Assembly: GCF_051961495.1 (NCBI RefSeq)
Contig: NZ_JBQCDF010000207.1
Location: 22,616-86,615 of the forward strand
Origin: Cytophaga sp051961495
GTDB taxonomy: Bacteria > Bacteroidota > Bacteroidia > Cytophagales > Cytophagaceae
DNA length: 64,000 nt
Direction: 5' to 3'
In this document: positions 36,170 to 43,281 of the stretch, in pieces
Numbering within the stretch: position 1 is the stretch's first letter
Layout: each line of letters opens with the position of its first letter
Program-made: the position numbers and the translations under genes
Notes under the pieces: model-generated
What the model saw: only the letters and a program-made list of their open reading frames with translations
Database searches by the model: none
Told to the model about the DNA's origin: nothing

Positions 36170-36610
36170 TTATAAAAAAGCATCAACAACTGTCGAAACC
36201 GTTGCGCCAACATTGGCTGTCCCATTCAAAAAACGCAGATAGCAATTAGATGAAGAGGCACCACCTGCACTTGTGCAGCCAATCGTAACAACAATTTTAT
36301 AAGTCCCCGGCCATACATTCGGAACCAACAGCTGTACCGTATTCGGCGGGAATGTATAAGAACCGACACCCTGCACATCTACCTGATAATATTCCGTAGA
36401 CAGCATCCCGTTATTGGAATGCACATTAAAAATCAACGAACCCTGGCTAATACTTGTACCAGGTCCATCCTGATAATAATTATACGTTAAACCATTTGGT
36501 TTTACTGTTCCATTGTTATTCACATTTCCTTTATAGCAGGAAACGAACAGAGCTAAAAAGCCTGCCAATAAGAAAACACAAAAAAGTTTTTTATGGATTC
36601 CTGCAATCAT
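36170..36610 (-). CDS. predicted lipoprotein of unknown function, 146 aa
   Basis: A signal peptide ends at a lipobox-like FVSC with cysteine near residue 25, then an Asn-rich linker. A strand-rich domain follows, with paired cysteines late in the sequence (IGCTSAGGASSSNCYLRF). It should be lipid-anchored in the outer membrane. The family is not recognised. It converges on the radical SAM gene, 12 bases apart. Confidence 0.7.
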   Translation of the reverse strand: MIAGIHKKLFCVFLLAGFLALFVSCYKGNVNNNGTVKPNGLTYNYYQDGPGTSISQGSLIFNVHSNNGMLSTEYYQVDVQGVGSYTFPPNTVQLLVPNVWPGTYKIVVTIGCTSAGGASSSNCYLRFLNGTANVGATVSTVVDAFL

Positions 36611-36700
36611 GATTGCGCTACCGGTTATGATGATCTTCTGGTTATCTGTAAAACAGTCGTTAAAGATAACGAATTCTTATGAGAAGAATTACACAACAAT

Positions 36701-36743
36701 TTAAACAGGAAGATCCCGCCCACAGCGGGATCTTCCTGTTTAA
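36701..36743 (-). terminator. hairpin terminator of the beta-helix gene
   Basis: TTAAACAGGAAGATCCCGC pairs perfectly with its 19-base reverse complement around CCACA, just after the stop of the minus-strand beta-helix gene. Confidence 0.92.
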
Positions 36744-36761
36744 AAATTGAATTAATTGAAT

Positions 36762-38096
36762 TTATAGTTTAATAAATTTGGTTCTATATAATTGCTCATC
36801 CTTGGAAACCACAATAAAATATAATCCATTTGAAAGATTACCATCTAAATCAATTGTATTACTATCAACATGACCTGAAAATATCAGTTGATTATTGCTA
36901 TTAAATATTTCATAATAAGAACCATTTAAATTGTTTTGTTTTAATATAATTTTTTTGTCCAAAACAGGATTGGGATATATTACCAAATTTTCATTTTCTA
37001 AATTTTGATTATTATTGATTGATGTTGTAACCGGATCTGGATTTGGATCTGGATCTGGATTTGGATCCGGATCAGTAACAGGTCTTGGCGTAATTGTACA
37101 TCCGCTCTGAGTCGGAGTAACAGTTACAATACCTAAATTCACATCATCATATGCATCATATATGTATTTAGGTAATTCAAGGTCTTCAACGCACCAGCAA
37201 TTGGCGCCTAGTTTAAAATTATACATACTCTTAGAATAAATACCATATGTGTTTCCGCAAATGATATTATTATAAATACCAGAGTTTATAATTTGATATG
37301 GATATGATGAAATAATCAATCCAGAAGCATTGTATTCGATTCGACAATTTGTTATAGTACCAACAGGATAAATCTGAATTCCCATTTCATTATCGTGAAT
37401 ATAGCAATTATTAATTATGGCCCATGCAGCTATCGCAGACCTGCACTTCAAAAATTCACAGTTTTCTATCATTGCATTTTCAGGGCCTTCATGTACTCGA
37501 ATACCTACTTCATGATTATTAAAAATACAATTTTCCACCTTTAATTTATCTGTTTCGCCAATTCCAAGAAGATTATCTTTAAAAACACAATCAGTAACTT
37601 CAATCTGATTATCTCCCGCAGAAGCAATCCCTTGAATAACGCAATTATTATTTTTAAATAAAGAGTTTTTTAATTCGATGACTAAATCATTTCTATCATT
37701 ATATAAACTAAATAACAAATTTGCATTTTGAGCATTTAAGTATTTACCAAATACTTTCCCTCCTTGCCCACAATCAATTCTAAAACCTGTCCAGCTCATC
37801 TTTGCCTGACCGGGTATAATGTTTAATGCCGATAAATAGATACTATCATTTAAAGTTCCATTAAAATTAACTTGTCCTCTTATTTGAAATGAATAATTGC
37901 TTCCAAATTTAATTTCAACTCCAGACTCAACAGTTAACTTCACATCGGGAAACAATGTAACATCGCCATTAATAATATATGGGCTATTTGCTTTCGTCCA
38001 TGTTTGATCTGAAAATATGCCCCCTTTAAATTCGGTGGATGCAAATACATTGTTCAACAAAAAAAATGTACTAAACAGAATGAATATTTTTTTCAT
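36762..38096 (-). CDS. secreted parallel beta-helix protein with T9SS sorting domain
   Basis: A signal peptide (about 1-19, ending NNVFAS) leads into repeated short strand-turn units rich in Asn, Ile and Cys (about 45-310; for example NCIFNNHEVGIRVHEGPENA, IENCEFLKCRSAI). This pattern is a right-handed beta-helix, as in NosD or pectin-lyase folds. A DPDPNPDP linker near 350 and a type A sorting domain (about 365-444, VIYPNPVLDKK to FIKL) follow. It could bind or cleave polysaccharide, but no catalytic motif is recognised. The gene is visibly more AT-rich than its neighbours. Confidence 0.85.
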   Translation of the reverse strand: MKKIFILFSTFFLLNNVFASTEFKGGIFSDQTWTKANSPYIINGDVTLFPDVKLTVESGVEIKFGSNYSFQIRGQVNFNGTLNDSIYLSALNIIPGQAKMSWTGFRIDCGQGGKVFGKYLNAQNANLLFSLYNDRNDLVIELKNSLFKNNNCVIQGIASAGDNQIEVTDCVFKDNLLGIGETDKLKVENCIFNNHEVGIRVHEGPENAMIENCEFLKCRSAIAAWAIINNCYIHDNEMGIQIYPVGTITNCRIEYNASGLIISSYPYQIINSGIYNNIICGNTYGIYSKSMYNFKLGANCWCVEDLELPKYIYDAYDDVNLGIVTVTPTQSGCTITPRPVTDPDPNPDPDPNPDPVTTSINNNQNLENENLVIYPNPVLDKKIILKQNNLNGSYYEIFNSNNQLIFSGHVDSNTIDLDGNLSNGLYFIVVSKDEQLYRTKFIKL

Positions 38097-38110
38097 GATT
38101 GTTACTATGA

Positions 38111-38180
38111 TTTGCCTTTTATTTATCTATATAAAAAGGCAAGAAAAATTCGTTATATATGAATTCTTCTTGCCTTTTAT
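38111..38180 (-). terminator. three-part hairpin region after bioB
   Basis: The word ATAAAAAGGCAAGAA (38131-38145) can pair either with TTTGCCTTTTAT on its left (38111-38122) or with TTCTTGCCTTTTAT on its right (38167-38180). The right-hand pairing would terminate bioB; the left-hand one lies just upstream of the beta-helix start. Confidence 0.7.
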
Positions 38181-38208
38181 AATGTAAGAATTTTAACAAG
38201 AACAATGC

Positions 38209-39213
38209 TTACATCGCGCTTGGGATCTGCTCTAATTTTAATGCTTCTTCACCATTTTTAAATGATTTCCGAGGCTTTAAGTTCAGTACCTGGAACATCT
38301 CTTTATCGGCATTTACTTCCGGATTTGGAGTTGTAAGCAAGGTATCACCAGCGAAGATCGAATTGGCACCAGCTAAGAAACACAATGCCTGCTCTTCTGT
38401 GCTCATACGTATGCGGCCTGCAGATAAACGCACCATTGCTTTAGGCATCACAATACGTGCCGTAGCGATCATACGTACCATTTCCCAGATAGAAACACGT
38501 GGCTGGTCTTCCAGCGGTGTTCCTTCCACAGGTACCAATGCATTTACTGGTACCGATTCAGGATGTTGTTCCATTGTTGCCAGTGTGTGCAACATGCCAA
38601 CACGGTCGCCATGACTTTCACCCATACCAATGATACCACCTGAGCAAACAGAAATCTTTGCTTTACGCACATGGTTTAATGTATCCAGACGATCGTCGTA
38701 TGTTCTTGTAGAAATAATTTTGTCGTAATGCTCTTCGCTTGTATCCAGGTTGTGATTGTATGCATACAAACCAGCATCTTTCAGCTTTTCAGCCTGTTCA
38801 GGTGTTAACATACCAAGCGTACAGCAAACTTCCATACCCATTGTGCTCACACCTTTCACCATGTCAAGTACTTTATCAAAATCCCTGTTGTCACGAACCT
38901 CTCTCCATGCAGCACCCATGCAGAAACGTGTACTTCCCGATTCTTTTGCTTTCAAAGCAGAATTCAAAACTTCCTGCACTTCCATCAGCTTTTCTACCTT
39001 TACACCAGTATGGTAACGGGCAGCCTGCGGGCAATAAGAACAATCTTCAGGACAACCGCCTGTTTTAATTGATAATAAGGTACAAACCTGTACTTCCTGA
39101 GGATCATGAAATTCACGGTGCACAGTAGCACCACGATACATTAAATCCAATATTGGGCTATTATAGATTTCTGAAATCTCTTCTTTTGTCCAGTTATTGC
39201 GAATTTCTGTCAT
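38209..39213 (-). CDS. bioB: biotin synthase
   Basis: This radical SAM enzyme inserts sulfur into dethiobiotin. The cluster motif CPEDCSYC has Cys54, Cys58 and Cys61. YNHNLDTSEEHYDKIISTRTYDDRL and the VPVNALVPVEGTPLE segment are typical, and the [2Fe-2S] ligands include the arginine in RLSAGR. Length 334 is normal. No other bio genes are beside it. Confidence 0.96.
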   Translation of the reverse strand: MTEIRNNWTKEEISEIYNSPILDLMYRGATVHREFHDPQEVQVCTLLSIKTGGCPEDCSYCPQAARYHTGVKVEKLMEVQEVLNSALKAKESGSTRFCMGAAWREVRDNRDFDKVLDMVKGVSTMGMEVCCTLGMLTPEQAEKLKDAGLYAYNHNLDTSEEHYDKIISTRTYDDRLDTLNHVRKAKISVCSGGIIGMGESHGDRVGMLHTLATMEQHPESVPVNALVPVEGTPLEDQPRVSIWEMVRMIATARIVMPKAMVRLSAGRIRMSTEEQALCFLAGANSIFAGDTLLTTPNPEVNADKEMFQVLNLKPRKSFKNGEEALKLEQIPSAM

Positions 39214-39234
39214 TCCTTATGCTTAAGATATCTG

Positions 39235-39242
39235 CAAATATA
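39235..39242 (-). promoter_or_regulatory. predicted -7 box (TATATTTG) for bioB
   Basis: On the minus strand TATATTTG lies 21 bases upstream of the bioB ATG; the leader would be about 15 bases. No TTG is found at the expected -33 spacing. Confidence 0.5.
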
Positions 39243-39327
39243 CACATTATTGCTTGTTGTAAGCACTTTTATTGGCCTTCCAAAAGCTAAGTATTTAATA
39301 GTGAATGAATAATATTTACAGTTCAAT

Positions 39328-41076
39328 TTATTTAATTTCCATGAAGTAAGGGATTCTTGCCTGAACACCCTGATATTTAGGCAAAGACTGCAGCGTTTTA
39401 AAATGCGCATAGAAGGCTCCGAATGTTTTCATCTGAGTTTCTTCCTCACCTGTTATAGAATTAAAGAATTCGATCCATTCCTGATTTTTCTGCTCCGGAT
39501 AGTAAGTAACATCGTCTGCAGAAACAGCTGCTGCTTTTGACGCAATCTCAATAGCCTTATCCATGCCACCGAATACATCAACCAGATGAATACCCAACGC
39601 ATCTTTGCCGGCCCATACCCTGCCTGATGCATGTGTTTCGATTTCTTCAGCAGTTGTATGTCTGCCTTCCGCAGCTTTACGAATAAATGTTTCATAAATG
39701 GAATTTACTTCATTCTGAATAATCATGCGTTCTGCGTCTGTAACCGGTCTTGTAAGCGAACCAATATCAGAATACAAACCTGTTTTTTCGCGATCAGTAC
39801 TGATTCCCAATTTATCATTCAGCAATTCTTCTGTATTCATTAATAAACCGAATACACCGATCGACCCTGTAATGGTTGCGGGAGAAGCAACGATAGTATC
39901 GCAGGCCATGGCGATATAATAACCTCCTGATGCTGCCACTTCACCCATGGAAGCAATTACAGGTTTTACCTGACGGGTCAATACAATTTCTCTCCAGATT
40001 ACGTCTGAAGCAAGTGCACTGCCTCCGGGTGAGTTTACACGAAGCACAACAGCTTTCACATCTTTATCTTCACGTAATTTGCGCAGCTCTTCGCACAAAC
40101 TTTCTGAGCCGATAGTTTCGCTATCCCCCTTACCTGATTGAATTTCACCATTAGCAAACAATACAGCTATGTGAGGTTTATCTGTTGCAGGCTTTTTTTC
40201 CGGAGCCAATTTTTCAAGTTTCTTATAGGAGACAAATGAAATTTCCTGGTCTGCATCCAGCTTCAGCCGTGTTCTTACAGAAGCAAGCATAGAATCATAA
40301 TATGCCACATGCGTGATCAATCCAAAGGCCTTTGCATCTGTTGCATTCCGAACCAGCATGGAATCAGAAATATTCTTCAATGTTTCAACGGGAATTTTTC
40401 TGGACACAGAAATATCTTCAAGCATAACACTGTACAAAGAATTGATATATAATTTAATCTGTTCGCGGTCTTCGCTGCTCATGTGGTCATTGATCAACGG
40501 CTCAATGGCACTTTTAAATTTCCCTACCCGGAACACTTCAGTCTTTACGCCAACCTTACTCAAGAGATTTTTAAAATACAGTGTATTCACGCCAATGCCA
40601 TTAAACTCAAGCATACCGGATTCTGGCAGGTAGATTTCATCGGCTACGGAAGCCAGGTAGTAAGCAGCTTCTGGGTATACTTCCCCATATGCATAAATAA
40701 ACTTGCCCGTTTTCTTAAAGGCAACAAGTTCATCACGCAGTTCTTTCCATGAAGCAATACCTGCGCTGGCAAATTTCATTTCAAGAACAATCCCTTTTAT
40801 TTTATCATTTGCGGCAGCTTCCTTAATGGCTTTCTTCACCTGCAGCAAACCAATTTTGGAAGATCCCCGGGGATCAAAAATTCCTGCAAATAGTTTATCA
40901 GATTCACGTTCGATAATCTGGTTATCCAGTGTGATCTTCAATACAGAGGACTCTTTCAGTACAACAGATGAATCTTCTTTGCCTGACGATAACGTAACAA
41001 GAAGAATGATGATACCGATTATAGTAAACAATAAAAAGCCAACAATGACTGCCAGCACCTGTTTGATAAAATTCAT
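39328..41076 (-). CDS. sppA: signal peptide peptidase SppA, 67-kDa type
   Basis: An inner-membrane serine protease that degrades cleaved signal peptides. One N-terminal helix (about 6-28) is followed by two ClpP-like halves, as in the long E. coli form. GKFKSAIEP in the first half carries the catalytic lysine, and VAASGGYYIAMACD in the second half carries the nucleophilic serine. Length 582 is close to E. coli (618). The gene stands alone, divergent from folK. Confidence 0.94.
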   Translation of the reverse strand: MNFIKQVLAVIVGFLLFTIIGIIILLVTLSSGKEDSSVVLKESSVLKITLDNQIIERESDKLFAGIFDPRGSSKIGLLQVKKAIKEAAANDKIKGIVLEMKFASAGIASWKELRDELVAFKKTGKFIYAYGEVYPEAAYYLASVADEIYLPESGMLEFNGIGVNTLYFKNLLSKVGVKTEVFRVGKFKSAIEPLINDHMSSEDREQIKLYINSLYSVMLEDISVSRKIPVETLKNISDSMLVRNATDAKAFGLITHVAYYDSMLASVRTRLKLDADQEISFVSYKKLEKLAPEKKPATDKPHIAVLFANGEIQSGKGDSETIGSESLCEELRKLREDKDVKAVVLRVNSPGGSALASDVIWREIVLTRQVKPVIASMGEVAASGGYYIAMACDTIVASPATITGSIGVFGLLMNTEELLNDKLGISTDREKTGLYSDIGSLTRPVTDAERMIIQNEVNSIYETFIRKAAEGRHTTAEEIETHASGRVWAGKDALGIHLVDVFGGMDKAIEIASKAAAVSADDVTYYPEQKNQEWIEFFNSITGEEETQMKTFGAFYAHFKTLQSLPKYQGVQARIPYFMEIK

Positions 41077-41099
41077 AGAACTTAGATGGTTATATAGAT

Positions 41100-41107
41100 C
41101 AAATATA
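41100..41107 (-). promoter_or_regulatory. predicted -7 box (TATATTTG) for sppA
   Basis: On the minus strand TATATTTG ends 23 bases before the sppA ATG. It fits TAnnTTTG; no good -33 TTG is present. Confidence 0.45.
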
Positions 41108-41254
41108 CAAAACTTGGGTTTAGGAAACGCCGGCGTTCAACGATATTTTGAATATCAATGCTCCTCTATATTAAGTCGTACATAGGTTGGAATTATTGTA
41201 CAACATTGAACGAATACTATTCCGAAATATTAAAAATGGCACCTCAACATTATG

Positions 41255-41262
41255 TATCTTTG
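41255..41262 (+). promoter_or_regulatory. predicted -7 box (TATCTTTG) directly before folK
   Basis: TATCTTTG ends only 7 bases before the folK ATG (41270). If used, transcription would begin at or next to the start codon, giving a leaderless or nearly leaderless mRNA. Confidence 0.5.
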
Positions 41263-41269
41263 CTGAAAC

Positions 41270-41773
41270 ATGAACAATCAGGAATTACATACACTGGTGC
41301 TGCTGCTTGGAAGTAACCTGGGAAACAGGAGATCTCTTCTGGCACAGGCAGCAGAAAAAATCAATGCACAGCTTGGCAGCATTTCAAAAGCTTCTTCTCT
41401 TTATGAAACAAAATCATGGGGGCTGGAAGAACAACCGGATTTTCTGAATCAGGTGCTGATCTGCCATACAGCTAAAAATGCTGCAGAGGCGTTGCATCAT
41501 TGCTTGTCAATAGAAAAAGAACTGGGCAGAGACCGGAAAGTAAAATGGGGAAGCCGCAGCATTGATATAGATATACTTTATTTTGATGATGAAATCGTTG
41601 CCACGGAGACATTAAAAATTCCGCACCCGTTTCTGCATAAGCGCAGGTTTACTCTGGTACCGTTGGTAGAAGTCATGCCGGACTTCGTACACCCGGTGCT
41701 TAACTTTTCAAATAAAGAACTGCTGGAAAGATGTGAGGATACATTGGAAGTAAGTTTATTAAATTCCAAATAA
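41270..41773 (+). CDS. folK: 2-amino-4-hydroxy-6-hydroxymethyldihydropteridine pyrophosphokinase
   Basis: The enzyme passes pyrophosphate from ATP to the pterin in folate synthesis. LLLGSNLGNR, SSLYETKSWGLEEQPDFLNQ and the metal-binding GSRSIDIDILYFDDE with PHPFLHKRRFTLVPLVE are all present. Length 167 is normal. The last codons (LLNSK and the TAA) are made by a family B repeat that has invaded the gene end. Confidence 0.95.
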   Translation: MNNQELHTLVLLLGSNLGNRRSLLAQAAEKINAQLGSISKASSLYETKSWGLEEQPDFLNQVLICHTAKNAAEALHHCLSIEKELGRDRKVKWGSRSIDIDILYFDDEIVATETLKIPHPFLHKRRFTLVPLVEVMPDFVHPVLNFSNKELLERCEDTLEVSLLNSK

Positions 41774-41848
41774 CAAAAAACAAATTCCAAACGGAGAGAA
41801 TATACGTCCCCTCTGTTTGGAATTTGTTTTTTGGATTTTGTTTTTTTT
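41759..41848. repeat. compact inverted repeat, family B, spanning two stop codons
   Basis: AAATTCCAAATAACAAAAAA onward (41761-41795) is matched in reverse complement by TCTGTTTGGAATTTGTTTTT onward (41812-41848). It includes the folK stop (41771-41773) and reaches the fabD stop (41847-41849). It is the same sequence family as 34200-34354. Confidence 0.88.
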
Positions 41849-42722
41849 AAATGGATGCTACTTCTGCGCTTGCTTCAATCTTCTTCACAAGACCTTGTAA
41901 CACTTTACCCGGGCCACATTCAACAAAAGAAGTCGCACCGTCTTTTACCATATTTTGTACAGACTGGGTCCAGCGTACAGGAGCAGTCAGTTGAGCGATC
42001 AGGTTTGTTTTAATCACTTCAATATCTGTAGAAGGTGCAGCATTAACATTTTGGTATACTGCACAAGACGGCTTACCAAATGTTGTATTTTTAATAGCTT
42101 CTTCCAATTCAACGCGTGCAGGCTCCATCAAAGGGGAATGAAAAGCGCCGCCTACAGGCAATACCAATGCACGTTTAGCACCGGCAGCTTTCATCAGTTC
42201 ACATGCTTTTTCAATACCTTTTACACTGCCGGAGATCACCAATTGACCGGGGCAGTTATAGTTTGCAGCAACTACAACTTCGTCTTTAATAGAAGCACAG
42301 ATCTCCTCTACTTTTTCATCTGCCAGGGCAAGTACTGCAGCCATCGTACCTGGTACAAGTTCACAAGCTTTCTGCATAGCCATTGCACGTTTTGAAACCA
42401 GTTTCAAACCATCTGCAAAAGATAATGTACCGTTAGCAACAAGAGCAGAGAACTCGCCTAAAGAATGTCCTGCAACCATTTCCGGTGCGAATGTTTCGCT
42501 GATTTTTGCAAGTATAACCGAGTGAATAAATATAGCAGGTTGAGTTACGTTCGTTTGTTTTAATTCTTCATCTGTACCTGTAAACATTACTTTCGTAATA
42601 TCAAATCCAAGGATATCGTTTGCCTGAAGAAATAATTCTTTTGCTTTCGCAGAATTTTCAAAAAGGTCTTTACCCATTCCTGAAAATTGAGATCCCTGAC
42701 CCGGGAAAACGTATGCTTTCAT
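41847..42722 (-). CDS. fabD: malonyl-CoA:ACP transacylase
   Basis: The enzyme loads malonate onto acyl carrier protein for fatty-acid synthesis. The opening is FPGQGSQFSGMGKDL and the nucleophile is Ser87 in GHSLGE. The histidine lies in GGAFHSPLM, and VECGPGKVLQGLVKK closes the domain. Length 291 is normal. No other fab genes are next to it here. Confidence 0.96.
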   Translation of the reverse strand: MKAYVFPGQGSQFSGMGKDLFENSAKAKELFLQANDILGFDITKVMFTGTDEELKQTNVTQPAIFIHSVILAKISETFAPEMVAGHSLGEFSALVANGTLSFADGLKLVSKRAMAMQKACELVPGTMAAVLALADEKVEEICASIKDEVVVAANYNCPGQLVISGSVKGIEKACELMKAAGAKRALVLPVGGAFHSPLMEPARVELEEAIKNTTFGKPSCAVYQNVNAAPSTDIEVIKTNLIAQLTAPVRWTQSVQNMVKDGATSFVECGPGKVLQGLVKKIEASAEVASI

Positions 42723-42756
42723 AGTTTTTTCTTAATGTTTAACGAAGTGTAAGGAA

Positions 42757-42787
42757 CAAAACTATTTCTTTATTTATTCATTTGCAA
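42757..42787 (-). promoter_or_regulatory. predicted promoter of fabD
   Basis: On the minus strand TTG (42787-42785) is followed after 20 bases by TAGTTTTG (42764-42757), a full match to TTG-N20-TAnnTTTG, 34 bases upstream of the ATG. Confidence 0.65.
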
Positions 42788-42805
42788 GGTGAAAGCCTGG
42801 GACGG

Positions 42806-42859
42806 AATACAGAGTACTGAGTACGAAGTACTTTATACTCTGTACTTCGTACTTCTTAT
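42806..42859. repeat. compact inverted repeat, family C
   Basis: ATACAGAGTACTGAGTACGA onward is matched by TACTCTGTACTTCGTACTTC, each arm made of GAGTAC/AAGTAC units. The right edge contains the TAA stop of the DCC-family gene (42856-42858 on the minus strand). Confidence 0.85.
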
Positions 42860-43281
42860 AAAAATCGTTCCCTCATTTCGGGTGTCGGAACCCTGCAGGT
42901 ATCCATCTTTCCAAACCATTTGTACCTGTTCCTCGCAACCATGTTATATACAAGATCACGTAGAAAACCAGGAACAATAATGGCTACGTAACATAAAGGC
43001 CAGAGTCCGTTGAGTTGCTTTGCAATTTCAAGAGCGGCCCGTGAACGTTTATACAATATGTTTCCGCGGATCACTTTAATCGTATCAATTACGTCAGGAT
43101 CTTCGCCATGTTTGATCAACAATTCCCGGGCAATGGGAGATTGTAAAGGAGCGAAAACAAATTTCTTTTCCGGATCATGATCCATGATAAAGTTAACGGT
43201 GTTATTGCAAAAATGGCACACACCATCAAACAAAACCAATGTTTGCTCCTCACCTATTTTGCTGTCAGAATCTGAAGCCAT
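42856..43281 (-). CDS. DCC-family (DUF393) thiol-disulfide oxidoreductase-like protein
   Basis: The name-giving motif is DGVCHFC with Asp19, Cys22 and Cys25, followed by APLQSPIARELL and YKRSRAALEIAKQLNGLWPL. The 141 residues fit this thioredoxin-related family, of which few members have known substrates. The start overlaps the end of the preceding CHU_C gene by 28 bases in another frame, so the two are probably translationally coupled. The only ATG before the motif is the one used. Confidence 0.88.
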   Translation of the reverse strand: MASDSDSKIGEEQTLVLFDGVCHFCNNTVNFIMDHDPEKKFVFAPLQSPIARELLIKHGEDPDVIDTIKVIRGNILYKRSRAALEIAKQLNGLWPLCYVAIIVPGFLRDLVYNMVARNRYKWFGKMDTCRVPTPEMRERFL

